Source: Nitzschia sp. pyKryTriq1 (Eukaryota > Bacillariophyta > Bacillariophyceae > Bacillariales > Bacillariaceae). From it: a stretch of 64,000 nt of DNA. This document shows positions 50,992 through 60,899 of this stretch, one piece after another. Each line of letters starts with the position of its first letter. Position 1 is the stretch's first letter. Both the position numbers and the translations under genes were made by a program. The notes beneath the pieces are model-generated. The model was given only the letters and a program-made list of their open reading frames with translations. It had not been told where the DNA came from and searched no databases. Where the stretch lies: the NCBI GenBank assembly GCA_956465555.1, contig OY101119.1:930001-994000 (forward strand). The letters run 5' to 3'.

Positions 50992-52887
50992 ATGGAGGAA
51001 CTTTTCACCATCCTCTCGTCGTCAGCTCGCTTGGATAAGTCCAAGAGAAAGAAAAAGCGACCCAGGGAAGAGCCACCTCCCATAGTGCAGCAAGAAGATG
51101 CCGAAGAAGAGGATCCCGAATCATCAGCGGACGAGGAAGAAGATGGTGGTCACAACAACAATCACGAGTCTTCGAGAGATAGGACAGGAAAACGCGATAT
51201 GAGTGAGGAAAAACGACAACAAGTGCACAAGGAAGAAATTGCGGCCTTTCGAAGATCCATGGCGATTCGAGTTGGAAACAAACATGATCCGCAACTTCCG
51301 GATCCTATTTCTTCGTTTCAAGAGCTAAAAGCTCCGAATTGGTGGATGTCGCATGACAGGGAGAGTTTTCAAGGAACCATGTCTGCGATTCAGCGCAATA
51401 TTGAAGCGGGACGTTGGAAGGAACCGACGCCCATTCAAATGCAGTCCATTCCAGCCTTATTGGAACGTCGTGACATGATTGGAGCTGCGCCAACCGGATC
51501 AGGTAAATCAGGTGCCTTTATCATTCCAGCTCTTTTGTTGAGCAGTGCTCCTTTTCAGGCATTTTACTCGAATGCCGATGCCTCCAGCAGTACGCCACAA
51601 CCTTCGAAAAAGACGAAAAAGAAAAAGAAACACGGTAGTGATGTGACGACGAACAAGTCATCCAGAGAGGGAGAGATTCGGTCTCTCTTGTTGGCACCGT
51701 CAAGAGAATTGGCACTTCAATTGCATCGCGAAGTGGAACGTCTTGGGCTTGGGAAACCTGGTGGTATATCGACCATGCTACTCTCCAAATCCAATGTATC
51801 ACATCTCATTGCTGGGACAGCAGGAGGCAAAAATGGATTGGATATGCTGGTTTCAACTCCTCTGCGTTTGGTAGATGCTGTTGAAAAGGGCCTTCGGCTC
51901 GATTCGATACGTCTAGTGGTGTTGGATGAAGCAGACCGGCTCTTGGATGCTGCCGACGGCAAGATAGCGACAAGAAAGCCTACCGGCAGCGACGAGGAGG
52001 AGGATTCCGACGAAGAAACAGATGTTAAACAGCATGTTTCGACAGAGGCCCTCCCACACCAATCTGGCTCGAGCTCGACACAGACCTTTCTGGCGCAAAT
52101 GGATGTTATTTTGAGTGCTGTTCCTTCGTCGGCGGTTCGGGCTCTGTTTTCAGCAACCGTCACGCCTACCGTTCGTTCTTTGGCCGAAAGCATCATGAGG
52201 AATCCAGTTGATCTCAAAATTGCTGCTGCAGGTAGTTATGGAGGTGCTAATACAGATATTGAACAAGAGCTCATGTTTGTTGGACGGGAAGAAGGTAAAT
52301 TGTTGGCTATTCGGCAATTGAAAGAAAGAGGTCAATTGAAGCCTCCCTGTATTGTATTTGTCCAGAGTCAAGATAGGGCACAGGCTCTGTTCGCAGAGTT
52401 GTTGTACGAAGGCATCCATGTCGATGTGATCCATGCTGGTCGTTCTCGGACCGCACGAGACTCGGCCGTCGCCAAGTTTCGCAAGGGCGAGACATGGGTT
52501 TTGATCTGCACCGACCTTGTGGCGCGAGGAGTGGACTTTCGAGCGGTCAATATGGTGATCAATTACGATTTGCCTCCATCTGGTATCACCTATGTACACA
52601 GGATTGGACGTACCGGACGAGCCGGTCGAAAGGGTAAGGCAATCACACTATTCACTGAGGCAGATTTTGATAATCTACGAACCGTGGCCAACGTAATGAA
52701 GCAAAGTGGTTGCAAAGTCGAAGATTGGATGCTGCAGATGCGAAAGAGAGGAGGCAACCAAAAGAAGAACTCCGCGCCTCGTCGACCAAACATTGACACG
52801 ACACCAGGCTACGACAAACGAAAGCGAAACAAGAAAAAGCAAATCATACAGCAGAGCAAGAAGCAGCGTGTCTCGGGAGGATCGTGA
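50992..52887 (+). CDS. ROK1: DEAD-box RNA helicase ROK1/DDX52
   Basis: 631 residues, no intron. A basic and acidic N-terminus (KRKKKRPREE, EDAEEEDPESSADEEE) precedes the DPISSFQEL and EPTPIQMQSIPALLERR Q-motif region typical of Rok1/DDX52. Walker A is APTGSGKS (167-173, Ser in place of the commoner Thr), then PSREL (237-241), DEAD (312-315), SAT (387-389), and HRIGRTGRAG near 545. A Lys-rich insert (KKTKKKKKHG, 206-215) interrupts the first RecA domain after Walker A, and an acidic insert (DEEEDSDEETD) follows DEAD. Rok1 releases snR30 during small-subunit pre-rRNA processing in the nucleolus. With DBP9 this makes two ribosome-biogenesis helicases in the window, about 23 kb apart. Confidence 0.93.
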   Translation: MEELFTILSSSARLDKSKRKKKRPREEPPPIVQQEDAEEEDPESSADEEEDGGHNNNHESSRDRTGKRDMSEEKRQQVHKEEIAAFRRSMAIRVGNKHDPQLPDPISSFQELKAPNWWMSHDRESFQGTMSAIQRNIEAGRWKEPTPIQMQSIPALLERRDMIGAAPTGSGKSGAFIIPALLLSSAPFQAFYSNADASSSTPQPSKKTKKKKKHGSDVTTNKSSREGEIRSLLLAPSRELALQLHREVERLGLGKPGGISTMLLSKSNVSHLIAGTAGGKNGLDMLVSTPLRLVDAVEKGLRLDSIRLVVLDEADRLLDAADGKIATRKPTGSDEEEDSDEETDVKQHVSTEALPHQSGSSSTQTFLAQMDVILSAVPSSAVRALFSATVTPTVRSLAESIMRNPVDLKIAAAGSYGGANTDIEQELMFVGREEGKLLAIRQLKERGQLKPPCIVFVQSQDRAQALFAELLYEGIHVDVIHAGRSRTARDSAVAKFRKGETWVLICTDLVARGVDFRAVNMVINYDLPPSGITYVHRIGRTGRAGRKGKAITLFTEADFDNLRTVANVMKQSGCKVEDWMLQMRKRGGNQKKNSAPRRPNIDTTPGYDKRKRNKKKQIIQQSKKQRVSGGS

Positions 52888-53123
52888 GATTGAAAGCAGC
52901 CGAAAACCTAATTGCGCCTCATTGCATCACTTCAAGGCGTCGATCGTCAAGAAGTAGCAGTCGTCACTTTTACTGGCTACCTAGAGTACAGTACCGGTAG
53001 CTTTTATTACGACGATTATACACCTATATTATCGCTCTACCGGTAGAGAATTCGTGTACAAACTGTAGTCCGAGTTGATATGAATGCATACATGATACTA
53101 TGGGTTACTCTTCTTCTTCTTAT
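52888..53123. other. Convergent spacer
   Basis: 236 bp between convergent genes with two CTACCGGTAG-type palindromes (about 52990-53000 and 53037-53048). They could form a hairpin at the 3' ends. Confidence 0.55.
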
Positions 53124-55469
53124 TTAATACACTTTCTCTTTTCTCATTCCCATCTTTACAACGATGGCCAAGATAAAGCAGCCAATGATGCAAACGCCCC
53201 CGGCTGCCAACGAAACAAATCCAGGGGTTTTCTCCGACACGCGGTACATTCGAATACCAACCTCATTGGACCAATAGGGTTCTGTCCACATTGGAGTCAA
53301 GCCATCGTCAAATGGGGTCTCAAAGTATCCCGTGGAATTGTTGGTGGCCGGTTCCAAAGATTCATCGAGGGCAATGTGATAGAAAGCACGATTACAGACG
53401 CAGAGCTTGCCTCCGGTACAGGTGGCCGTGTCCCCTGAGCTGCCACAATAGTTGATTCCGTTACAGTCAGATTCTTTGTTGCAAGTTCGCGGCGTGTACG
53501 ACGAAGCCCCATCGGAAGCTTGCGAGGAGCCCCTTCCCAAAAAGTCGGTCATGAGTCCCCGGACGGCTTGGGCCAGGAGTTTAGGCTGCATGCCAAAGGC
53601 GTCAGAGGAAGATTTCCCATACTTGTCTCCATCGTATGCGCCATAATAGTTGTTCCCCACTCGAACAAACGGTTGTCCGTAGTCTGCCGAGTACACACCT
53701 ACGTAGTAGTTCGGTGGCATACCCAACGCCTTGCCGCTGGAAAGGCCGTCCATACCCGTTCGGGTACCTTCGTTCTTAGCTTGCATGTTCGCATACTTGG
53801 TGAGCATATTGCAGTTGCCATTGACATGAAAGCAGTTCGCAAGAGTAACCAGCATTTCATCCTGATAGTCCAGTGCGGCGATGGTCTTGTAGGCGTACTT
53901 GGCGGCCGTAGCATAGTCGTAGCTACCGTCGTCGTAGGCAGCCGCCAAGGCTGTTCGGGCCAGCATTGTCGCAGCACCAGCAATGGCCTTGTAATTCATA
54001 TCCGAGTTATGAATCCAGTTTAGGTGGGATTGATACGGTGGCTGTTTGTTGAACGCGTAATCGTATCCCGTCAACACGGCTCCACCGTAATTGCCCCCAG
54101 TCAGGGATTGAAGGGCGGTAAGAGGAGTTGGTGGGTAGGGAAAGTCACCACCATTGTTTTTATTTCCGGCAGCAGAATCAACAGCTGAGAAGTATTGAGT
54201 TCCTGTGCCCGAGTATTTAAGGACGTTGGCCATGAACGTTCCAATTCCACCACTGCCGTCATTGTGGACGAAGAGATTCCCACTCGACGCAGGAAGTCCG
54301 ACCTGATCGACCGTGAGCATACCAGCGATTTGTCCAATGTCCTTGAATTTCAGACTGGGTCGCATGGGGTACAAGCATGCCAAGTCGGAGGTGCCATCTT
54401 TGGAGACCGAATTGACCGTATATTGGTCGTCACAGCTAAAGTTCAAGACATCATTGAGGAATCTGCGCGATCCTAGGTAGCCGTAAGCTTCTCCATCAAA
54501 GAGCGCAAAGACGATACGGTTGTTGAGTGCATCCAAGGTCGAATCCGAGACCTGAGTTCCAAGCAAATAGGCAGCCAGGAGCATTGTCAAAATGTTGGTG
54601 GCGCCCTCGTTGGCACCTGGGACCAAATCATGGAACATGGACGTTGAATCCATGGAGGTGGCCAAGATGATCGCAGGTTTGCCATCTCCAGCAACGGCAG
54701 CATCCTCCAGCTTTCTACCTGCACTGTTTTGGAAATAAGATCCTTGAGGAGGAGATCCCGCAAATGCCCACACACTCGTTCCTCCTAGAGGCAAGCATTT
54801 CGGGGCCCAGCTGCCATCATGGGCATCTCTCCAAGCAAGGCATTCTTCCGAGTGCACGCCGTCCGGCCCCATGTAGTAGTTGAATTCACTGTAAATATCA
54901 AGCTCGGTGGTTTTCTTCTGCGTCGATTGACGGATATAACCCGAAGCTTCGTATCCATTGACGTAGGCGACAGGGACACCGTAGAGATCGTACTGATTCA
55001 ATCCATCGCCATTAGCATTCCAAGCAAATTGGCTATTTCCATACGAAATATCCGCAGAAGGCGTCGAATATCCCAGCGGATATTTAGGACCCGGGGACGT
55101 GTACTCGTTCTCGTCGTTGACGTACGTCGAGTTGAGGACTAGAATCCCCTTGAGATATCCGTTGTTGTTGCCTAGAAGAGTCGAGACGGTTTCGGCACTC
55201 AAATTGTACTCTTCCACAACAGCGACAAAGCTGTCACCACTTGGGAGGCTGCTGCTTCCATCATAATAAAAGAGGGGACCCGCTTGAACTTCGCGGTCCA
55301 GAGCGCCGCATCCAGCTCGTCCATTGCGGTGATACAAAGTCACACAAGGACTGTGCTGGAGCTTTCGCAAACTAGCTTGAAAGGGCTCATCAAGCGAAGT
55401 GTGCTGAGAAAACGCGTCGGTCAACGATGCCACTAAGGACAAGGATAACGATGATACATGGAATTTCAT
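53124..55469 (-). CDS. NCSTN: Nicastrin, gamma-secretase subunit
   Basis: 781 residues from the first ATG at 55469, no intron. Signal peptide (KFHVSSLSLSLVASLTDAFS), then a large lumenal domain with N-glycosylation sites (NST, NNST) and many cysteines. The M28-peptidase-like core is present: KPAIILATSMDSTSMFHD, PGANEGATNILTMLLAAYLL, and NRIVFALFDGEAYGYLGSRRF. In animal nicastrin the last segment is GETFDYIGSSR; the substrate-site Glu is retained here, while DYIGS is GYLGS. One membrane helix sits near the C-terminus (SLAAGGVCIIGCFILAIVV) with a short cytosolic tail MGMRKEKVY. Nicastrin gates substrates for presenilin cleavage within ER/Golgi and endosomal membranes. Confidence 0.9.
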   Translation of the reverse strand: MKFHVSSLSLSLVASLTDAFSQHTSLDEPFQASLRKLQHSPCVTLYHRNGRAGCGALDREVQAGPLFYYDGSSSLPSGDSFVAVVEEYNLSAETVSTLLGNNNGYLKGILVLNSTYVNDENEYTSPGPKYPLGYSTPSADISYGNSQFAWNANGDGLNQYDLYGVPVAYVNGYEASGYIRQSTQKKTTELDIYSEFNYYMGPDGVHSEECLAWRDAHDGSWAPKCLPLGGTSVWAFAGSPPQGSYFQNSAGRKLEDAAVAGDGKPAIILATSMDSTSMFHDLVPGANEGATNILTMLLAAYLLGTQVSDSTLDALNNRIVFALFDGEAYGYLGSRRFLNDVLNFSCDDQYTVNSVSKDGTSDLACLYPMRPSLKFKDIGQIAGMLTVDQVGLPASSGNLFVHNDGSGGIGTFMANVLKYSGTGTQYFSAVDSAAGNKNNGGDFPYPPTPLTALQSLTGGNYGGAVLTGYDYAFNKQPPYQSHLNWIHNSDMNYKAIAGAATMLARTALAAAYDDGSYDYATAAKYAYKTIAALDYQDEMLVTLANCFHVNGNCNMLTKYANMQAKNEGTRTGMDGLSSGKALGMPPNYYVGVYSADYGQPFVRVGNNYYGAYDGDKYGKSSSDAFGMQPKLLAQAVRGLMTDFLGRGSSQASDGASSYTPRTCNKESDCNGINYCGSSGDTATCTGGKLCVCNRAFYHIALDESLEPATNNSTGYFETPFDDGLTPMWTEPYWSNEVGIRMYRVSEKTPGFVSLAAGGVCIIGCFILAIVVKMGMRKEKVY

Positions 55470-56174
55470 ATTGTCGTGTGTGTGTTTCGTTTGATGTAGG
55501 TGCTGTAGTATCAAGTCTATCGAGCGACGATGGAAAGTGCAAGTTTCTTCAAGTGGCACCAGCAGTGGAACTGTTTCTTGGCGTCAGACAGTCAATCAAT
55601 TTCAAAATCAAAGATGGAAACTATCTCGATACTTCCAAATAGAAGAGTGCGCTGCCGATCTCTTTATGTCAGAACAAAATACGAACAGTGTAGACTATCG
55701 ATTGTTGAAATGAAACAATACAATACCGGTAGAAGCAAAATGATAGCACAAGCAAGGTGCCCGTGTTGGCCGTGGGGCGGCTGGCGGGCCCCCGCCGACG
55801 ACGAGAGGAGGCAAATCGTGCAGAATTTGACCTGCCGACTTGCAACGGCCGTTACAATCAATCGACCTCCGATTTGAAATGAATGACCACACTTACTTTG
55901 TATATGGCCAATTTGGTAGCAAGCGCGCCCGTCGTGCATTCTCGGGACTCGCATCAACATGACGACTCACGATTCATTCAAAGGCACCGTCTGGCCGGCG
56001 GATGGTAATCTTGTCGCACCGCGCATCGCCTGACGCGTATCATGAAGTTCAACTTCCCTCCAACAAAGCACAACGGAGCCACCCAACGAACCGCAACAAC
56101 AAGACGACGATGAAGGTATCCCATCACCGTGTTGCTGCATCATTACGACAATACACTACTCTTCTTTTCCCTCG
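55470..56174. promoter_or_regulatory. Divergent promoter region
   Basis: 705 bp between nicastrin (minus) and the MAPR gene (plus). A lone ATACCGGTAG sits near 55723. No gene. Confidence 0.5.
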
Positions 56175-56954
56175 ATGGCAATGAATCGCGTTTGGACTAA
56201 TCGTACCGATGGTGTAAAAATCGCCGCATTATGTGTCTGGATCTTCCTGGCAGCAATGCTAACAACGAAATCATCGTCGTGTCAAGCCTTTTCGTTGTCG
56301 TCCTCCAGCATGCTTTGCTTCCATCATCGTGGGAGCCGTTCGCATCCCATCACGATCATCCCAGATCATTGCCCACTGATTGATAATATTGTACAGAATC
56401 ATCATGGTTCTAACAGACTACCGACGACAAGATTGAATATCGCACCGCAGGTATTGATTGGGGGTGGAATCGTGATTGCTGGTGTGGCAGGTTGGCTGTA
56501 CATCGATGGTGCCGACGATCGTCAACAAAGACAACAACGACAAGATGAAGAGGCACGCTACAGCCAATACCAGGAAGAACGAGCCCGTCAAGCATACGTA
56601 GAGCCCAAAGACTTTTGGGTAGAGGCAGAATTGGTGAAATATGATGGCACCAAAAATCCGGATGGACCCATTTTGATGGCAGCCGACGGTCTTGTCTTTA
56701 ATGTTTACAAGGGACGAAATTTCTATGGACCCGGCGGGGAATATCATTTATTCGCCGGTCGGGATGCAACTCGATTTCTGGCAAAAACTATAGTGGAAGA
56801 AGAAACTCCCGAAGAGGCGGCCAAGCCATTAACCATGGCAGAACGGGCAGCATTGGCAGCATGGATGTTTACTTTCAAAGGAAAGTATGAAATCGTGGGG
56901 AAGTTAGATGGCTTCGATCCCAAGACCACTTCGATGAAATCATTGGGATCATAA
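56175..56954 (+). CDS. Plastid-directed MAPR/cytochrome b5-like protein
   Basis: 259 residues. The N-terminus has a signal peptide (KIAALCVWIFLAAMLTT), then SSSCQAFSLSSSS, where CQA-FS is an A-F plastid-import motif. A second hydrophobic helix (VLIGGGIVIAGVAGWLYID, 93-111) anchors the mature protein in a membrane. The C-terminal domain (about 150-255) is a MAPR-type cytochrome b5 fold: YDGTKNPDGPILMAADGLVFNV, then YGPGGEYHLFAGRDATRFLAKT. The conserved tyrosines of MAPR proteins (which ligate haem through Tyr) appear in FNVYKGRNFYGPGGEYH. MAPRs bind haem or sterols and support P450s and haem trafficking, so a plastid-membrane haem chaperone is possible. Targeting is a prediction. Confidence 0.82.
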   Translation: MAMNRVWTNRTDGVKIAALCVWIFLAAMLTTKSSSCQAFSLSSSSMLCFHHRGSRSHPITIIPDHCPLIDNIVQNHHGSNRLPTTRLNIAPQVLIGGGIVIAGVAGWLYIDGADDRQQRQQRQDEEARYSQYQEERARQAYVEPKDFWVEAELVKYDGTKNPDGPILMAADGLVFNVYKGRNFYGPGGEYHLFAGRDATRFLAKTIVEEETPEEAAKPLTMAERAALAAWMFTFKGKYEIVGKLDGFDPKTTSMKSLGS

Positions 56955-57501
56955 CAGTAATAAGAAATATGACTTGGGAAAAAGCAAGCCACTAGTACGA
57001 GGAGTAGTTAGTATTCGCAACGTGACTTCCTCGACTAGAGAGTAAATATATTTGTTCGAAGGGGTCGAAGAATTCGGCTCAAAGACTGAATGAGTTCGCC
57101 CGGCTCGGCCAATCCGAACTCACATGACTCGTGGGCACATGACTGAAGAACACGTACGTATGGTACACGTACAGTACTCATACCGGTACAAGGTACACAG
57201 TAAAACCAGGGCCTCCCATTTTTCCGAACCCATCTCAAATCGGGCATCAACAACCCCATCAACTCCGACGAAGAATGAAGAATAATCATGTCGCTGTGCG
57301 GGATTCATTCATCATTACAATTGAATCAACGAGGAAAACGACAACAGCTAGCGACAGATCATCAATCTATCAGCCAACTTTGAAACGAACGAGCATTACC
57401 ATTGACGTGTGCCCACTTACAACAAATACGTTCATAAGATTAAAATTTCTTCGATCGAGTTTTCACACAACATCGACAATAACCGCCGCAACCTAAACGA
57501 A
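56955..57501. other. Intergenic spacer
   Basis: 547 bp between two plus-strand genes. Contains a GTACACGTACAGTACTCATACCGGTACAAGGTAC tract near 57161-57195. The frame of the next gene is open from about 57409 but without ATG until 57502. Confidence 0.55.
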
Positions 57502-59229
57502 ATGACCCTGGACACCATGAACACCATGAATTCCGCGCTGAGAGAACCTCTCCTCCCTGGGGACGCGCCCACCACTCCTCGGACGCACCTCCGAAATCAA
57601 ATCCATTCCCGCAAAGCCTCTCTGACCGACACGGAGATGGCCTTTCTCAGCGCCTTGCTAATTGATCCGCCCAAGAATCACGGCGGTGGCACGTCACAAG
57701 AAGAAAGGTCCCCCTTACTGACACCAAAATCTACCAAGCTGGAGGCGGTCCAAGAAGCCTCCAAAGTATTAGACGATGAAATGCTGTTCACTGTTCCAGA
57801 GGATGGTATTTCCGTGGGGTCACAAGACGGTGATATTATCAAGGCCGTGAAACGTCCAGCCTTGACAAAAAATCCACGCCAGTATCGCTTCTTGGTGGGA
57901 CTGTGGCAAGCCCACGAGGACGGTGTATCGCCCAAGAAACTTTCAAGTCTGCATCACCGTACAGCTGCAACAGAAGTCTTGAAACGGATTTCAGAGGAAA
58001 CTGGAACCGAGAAACTAGCCGACGAGCACAAGCCGAAGAATTGTTTTGCTACTGCTGCCTCCCAGGCTGAGAGCTCGGTGGGCGATGACGAAAGCGTCAA
58101 GTCAGACGAGAAAATTGTGGACGATTCGGATAATTTGTCTGAAATCTCATGGGATGATGAAGAAGTCAAACACTTTGACGCCTGGCAAGTTTTGAAAGAC
58201 GAGTATGCTAATGATTTCGGGTTCGATTACTCGCCCGATGGAGTCATGCCATCAGAAGATGACACCGAAATGGAACCCAACACATTCAAAATCCTAGGAA
58301 CCTCAGCGGAAGACAAGTCGGCGCATCCACATGTCTTGTCACCACCCCTCATGGATGCCATTCTAAATTTCGTTCCCGATCACTTACGAGGGCAAAATTT
58401 GTGGATGAAGTACAGTCTCGTTCGAGATGGGGCTTCGTTAGAAACCTTCAAACAATATGCGCGGGCTTCGAAGGAAACAATCCTGGTGCTTGAAACCACA
58501 AAGGGCCAAGTGTTTGGCTGCTATGCATCGAAACCATGGAGAACGGCACCCACATTTTTTGGAGGATCGCCTTCATTTGTTTTCAGAATGAGATACAATC
58601 GGAACACGCCCTGCCATAGTCTTATCGAACAGGCCCAAATGGAGGGTGAAATCGATGTCTTCTTTTTGCTGGAAGATGGCCAACGACCGCAGGTCTGCAC
58701 ACATGATATGATAGGGGTGGGGGAGGGAAGCGTACAGAAGTACGACCAATATGGCGAGATTACAGAGACGACGGAAGAAGCGGAAGCTAGGCTTGGAAAG
58801 AACTATGGATTTGCCATTGCATTGAACGATGATCTTTTATCGGGTACCACCAGCAAGTGCTCATCGTACAAAAATCCATGCCTAGTCGACGTAAATTCGC
58901 ATGGTGAACCATTCGAAGTGTTGAATTTGGAACTCTGGACGTTCACTCCATGCTTCAGTTTGGAGTCGGCAGAAAAATTGGAAATGACCCAATTTTTTGT
59001 CTCGGAATCGATTCGAAACGTCAGCATGAGGTCGACAGCGAGCACTGATCGTAGTGTGTTTTCATCACAAGACCTATCCCAAGATCAATTCTATCGCCGT
59101 GTTGGACACGGCGATGATCATGAAGAACTTCGTGAACGATGGCAATATCGAAATATGATGGATGGAGGTGGAGTTGCTGGACCCCGCGGTATGAGTGCGA
59201 CGCCCCGGTTTAACAACTCAACGTCATAA
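57502..59229 (+). CDS. TLDc-domain protein (OXR1-like)
   Basis: 575 residues from the first in-frame ATG at 57502. An acidic, disordered N-terminal half includes PLLPGD and SPLLTPK short motifs (acidic di-leucine-like sorting signals are possible) and DDSDNLSEISWDDEE. The C-terminal TLDc domain runs from about 290 to 520: LSPPLMDAILNFVPDHLRG, NLWMKYSLVRDGASLETFKQ, ILVLETTKGQVFGCYASKPWR, a FFGGSPSFVFRM strand, then NYGFAIALNDDLLSGTTSKC and EVLNLELWTF. TLDc proteins such as OXR1 and NCOA7 bind the V-ATPase and influence oxidative-stress resistance. The long N-terminal extension has no LysM or GRAM domain, which distinguishes it from animal OXR1. Confidence 0.85.
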   Translation: MTLDTMNTMNSALREPLLPGDAPTTPRTHLRNQIHSRKASLTDTEMAFLSALLIDPPKNHGGGTSQEERSPLLTPKSTKLEAVQEASKVLDDEMLFTVPEDGISVGSQDGDIIKAVKRPALTKNPRQYRFLVGLWQAHEDGVSPKKLSSLHHRTAATEVLKRISEETGTEKLADEHKPKNCFATAASQAESSVGDDESVKSDEKIVDDSDNLSEISWDDEEVKHFDAWQVLKDEYANDFGFDYSPDGVMPSEDDTEMEPNTFKILGTSAEDKSAHPHVLSPPLMDAILNFVPDHLRGQNLWMKYSLVRDGASLETFKQYARASKETILVLETTKGQVFGCYASKPWRTAPTFFGGSPSFVFRMRYNRNTPCHSLIEQAQMEGEIDVFFLLEDGQRPQVCTHDMIGVGEGSVQKYDQYGEITETTEEAEARLGKNYGFAIALNDDLLSGTTSKCSSYKNPCLVDVNSHGEPFEVLNLELWTFTPCFSLESAEKLEMTQFFVSESIRNVSMRSTASTDRSVFSSQDLSQDQFYRRVGHGDDHEELRERWQYRNMMDGGGVAGPRGMSATPRFNNSTS

Positions 59230-59324
59230 AAAATAGTAGACTGGTAGCCAACAAACATTACATTTAGAAGTAGTGCAGATGATACATCACTTTCCCGCAT
59301 TGTTCAAAATAAAAGGGTTGATAC

Positions 59325-60899
59325 TCAAGATATGTCGGTATACTGGGCCTTCCGCCTGGTCCCACCAAAAATTCTTTTAGGTGACACAAGTGTTGCGGTG
59401 CCCACAAGCCCAAGGAAAAAAAGTACTCCGAGAGCCACAAGAGAATGACTAATGGGGGTCCATTCCGTGGAAGCAGACACAATGTTTCCCTGTATTTTAT
59501 CAGTATTCTTTCTCGTACTTGAACGATGGTGGTGGTGGATGATGTGCGGATGATATCCTGATCCCCCAATCGTAAAATTTACATCAGATTGGGCTGGCCA
59601 AAACCAAACATCATTAGGGGATTCTCGGGAAAGTGCAACTTGTGCCACCTGCTTGGCCAACTCAACCAAGTAGTCCGCATCTTCCAGCTCGCTCAAAAAC
59701 CGAGTGGGGATATTTGACAACCCGACGCGCGCACCCAACAGGGCGCCCACCAGACTAGTTCGCATCGTATTCTGGCCACCGCCGTTGACCGAACACAAGA
59801 CTGCATCTTCAAACGTCTCCGGAAATCTAGCTACACAATAGTAGGCTGACGGAAGGGACGCAAAGAAGGCACAGAATTGTCCATACAGTAGCACACCTCG
59901 GTGTGCGGGATTCAATGACTTTTGGAATTCTTTGACTCCTTTTGCGATGGAGCCAAACCAGAGCAAAGAATCGGGTTCTGTGAAATGACCGTACGTCGGG
60001 TCGTAGTCCTTGGAAGACAGCAACGAAGAAAAGGGCAAAGCTCGTCCAGGTTGCTGATATAGAAAGTCTCTCATACTGTGGTCGAGCGGCACACCCTGTA
60101 AAGCTGCCCCAATCATACTTGCAAAAGCCACCGAGTGTGCTTGAACACTGCTATCGAGGGTTGCCGACTTGGCGTGTAGTTCGACTTGAACAGACATTTC
60201 TCGCGGCGTTTGAAAGTATAAGGAAGCAATTAAAGCCGCGCGTACGATAGCATCAGGAGTGTCGCTTCTTGGTGGGGCGCACTGTGACCATGGCTGTTGC
60301 TTTGTGATTCGACAATCGTATATTTCACAAATGGATTTGTCCGTCCACCCGTAGCGCCCACCTTCCCGAGTACCGTCCATCGTGGGATCCTTTAAAATCA
60401 CATCTTCAAAGCGATCAAGGAAATCCTGTTGATTAAGTCGCTTGTTATGAGCCAAACTCTCAAGAAGAATCTTGTCGATGACACCTTGTTGTTCCAATTG
60501 TCCTGCCCGTAATTTACCCCGTCCAGGTGCATCCGAGGTTCCGGAATGGTATGTCCCGGGCAAGGGATCCAAGTAGCCAGTCACAAAGCCACGATCTGCT
60601 TCCAGCTTTTCCAAATCGTATTGCCAATGCACCCCGACGCCTAAGGCATCACCAATGAAAACACCTAAAATGCAACCTGCTATTCGGTCCATCAGCTCTT
60701 CTTGGCCGTTGACAGGATTTTCACCTTCATTGTTCTTGATATATTCCATGATTCCAATTCGGCTTTCCTGCCATCCTTTTATAATGGAGGGGGCTGAGAC
60801 CAATGCACGTTGATGGTAAATTGCGTCGAGTACGTAATCGATCTCAATCTTGTTCTGGTACCTGGTATCTGCAATGGCAACAGGAACAATATCGAACAT
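59325..60899 (-). CDS. ADP-ribosylglycohydrolase-fold protein, J1-crystallin type, membrane-anchored
   Basis: 524 residues from the first ATG at 60899; alternative downstream ATGs exist before the domain. The ARH fold starts at MDRIAGCILGVFIGDALGVG (70-89), with the first motif GDALG. Helices rich in small residues follow. The second metal motif reads NGGGQNTMRTSLVGALLGARVG (about 372-393). Classic ARH enzymes have GGDxDTxxA there, with two aspartates holding Mg2+; here they are Gln and Asn. J1-crystallins and selenoprotein J also depart from the Asp motif at this site, so this is probably that subgroup and hydrolase activity is doubtful. After a His-rich linker (HPHIIHHHH) comes a single C-terminal membrane helix (SLVALGVLFFLGLVGTATLVS), which would make it tail-anchored. 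It is convergent with the TLDc gene (95 bp apart). Confidence 0.8.
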   Translation of the reverse strand: MFDIVPVAIADTRYQNKIEIDYVLDAIYHQRALVSAPSIIKGWQESRIGIMEYIKNNEGENPVNGQEELMDRIAGCILGVFIGDALGVGVHWQYDLEKLEADRGFVTGYLDPLPGTYHSGTSDAPGRGKLRAGQLEQQGVIDKILLESLAHNKRLNQQDFLDRFEDVILKDPTMDGTREGGRYGWTDKSICEIYDCRITKQQPWSQCAPPRSDTPDAIVRAALIASLYFQTPREMSVQVELHAKSATLDSSVQAHSVAFASMIGAALQGVPLDHSMRDFLYQQPGRALPFSSLLSSKDYDPTYGHFTEPDSLLWFGSIAKGVKEFQKSLNPAHRGVLLYGQFCAFFASLPSAYYCVARFPETFEDAVLCSVNGGGQNTMRTSLVGALLGARVGLSNIPTRFLSELEDADYLVELAKQVAQVALSRESPNDVWFWPAQSDVNFTIGGSGYHPHIIHHHHRSSTRKNTDKIQGNIVSASTEWTPISHSLVALGVLFFLGLVGTATLVSPKRIFGGTRRKAQYTDIS

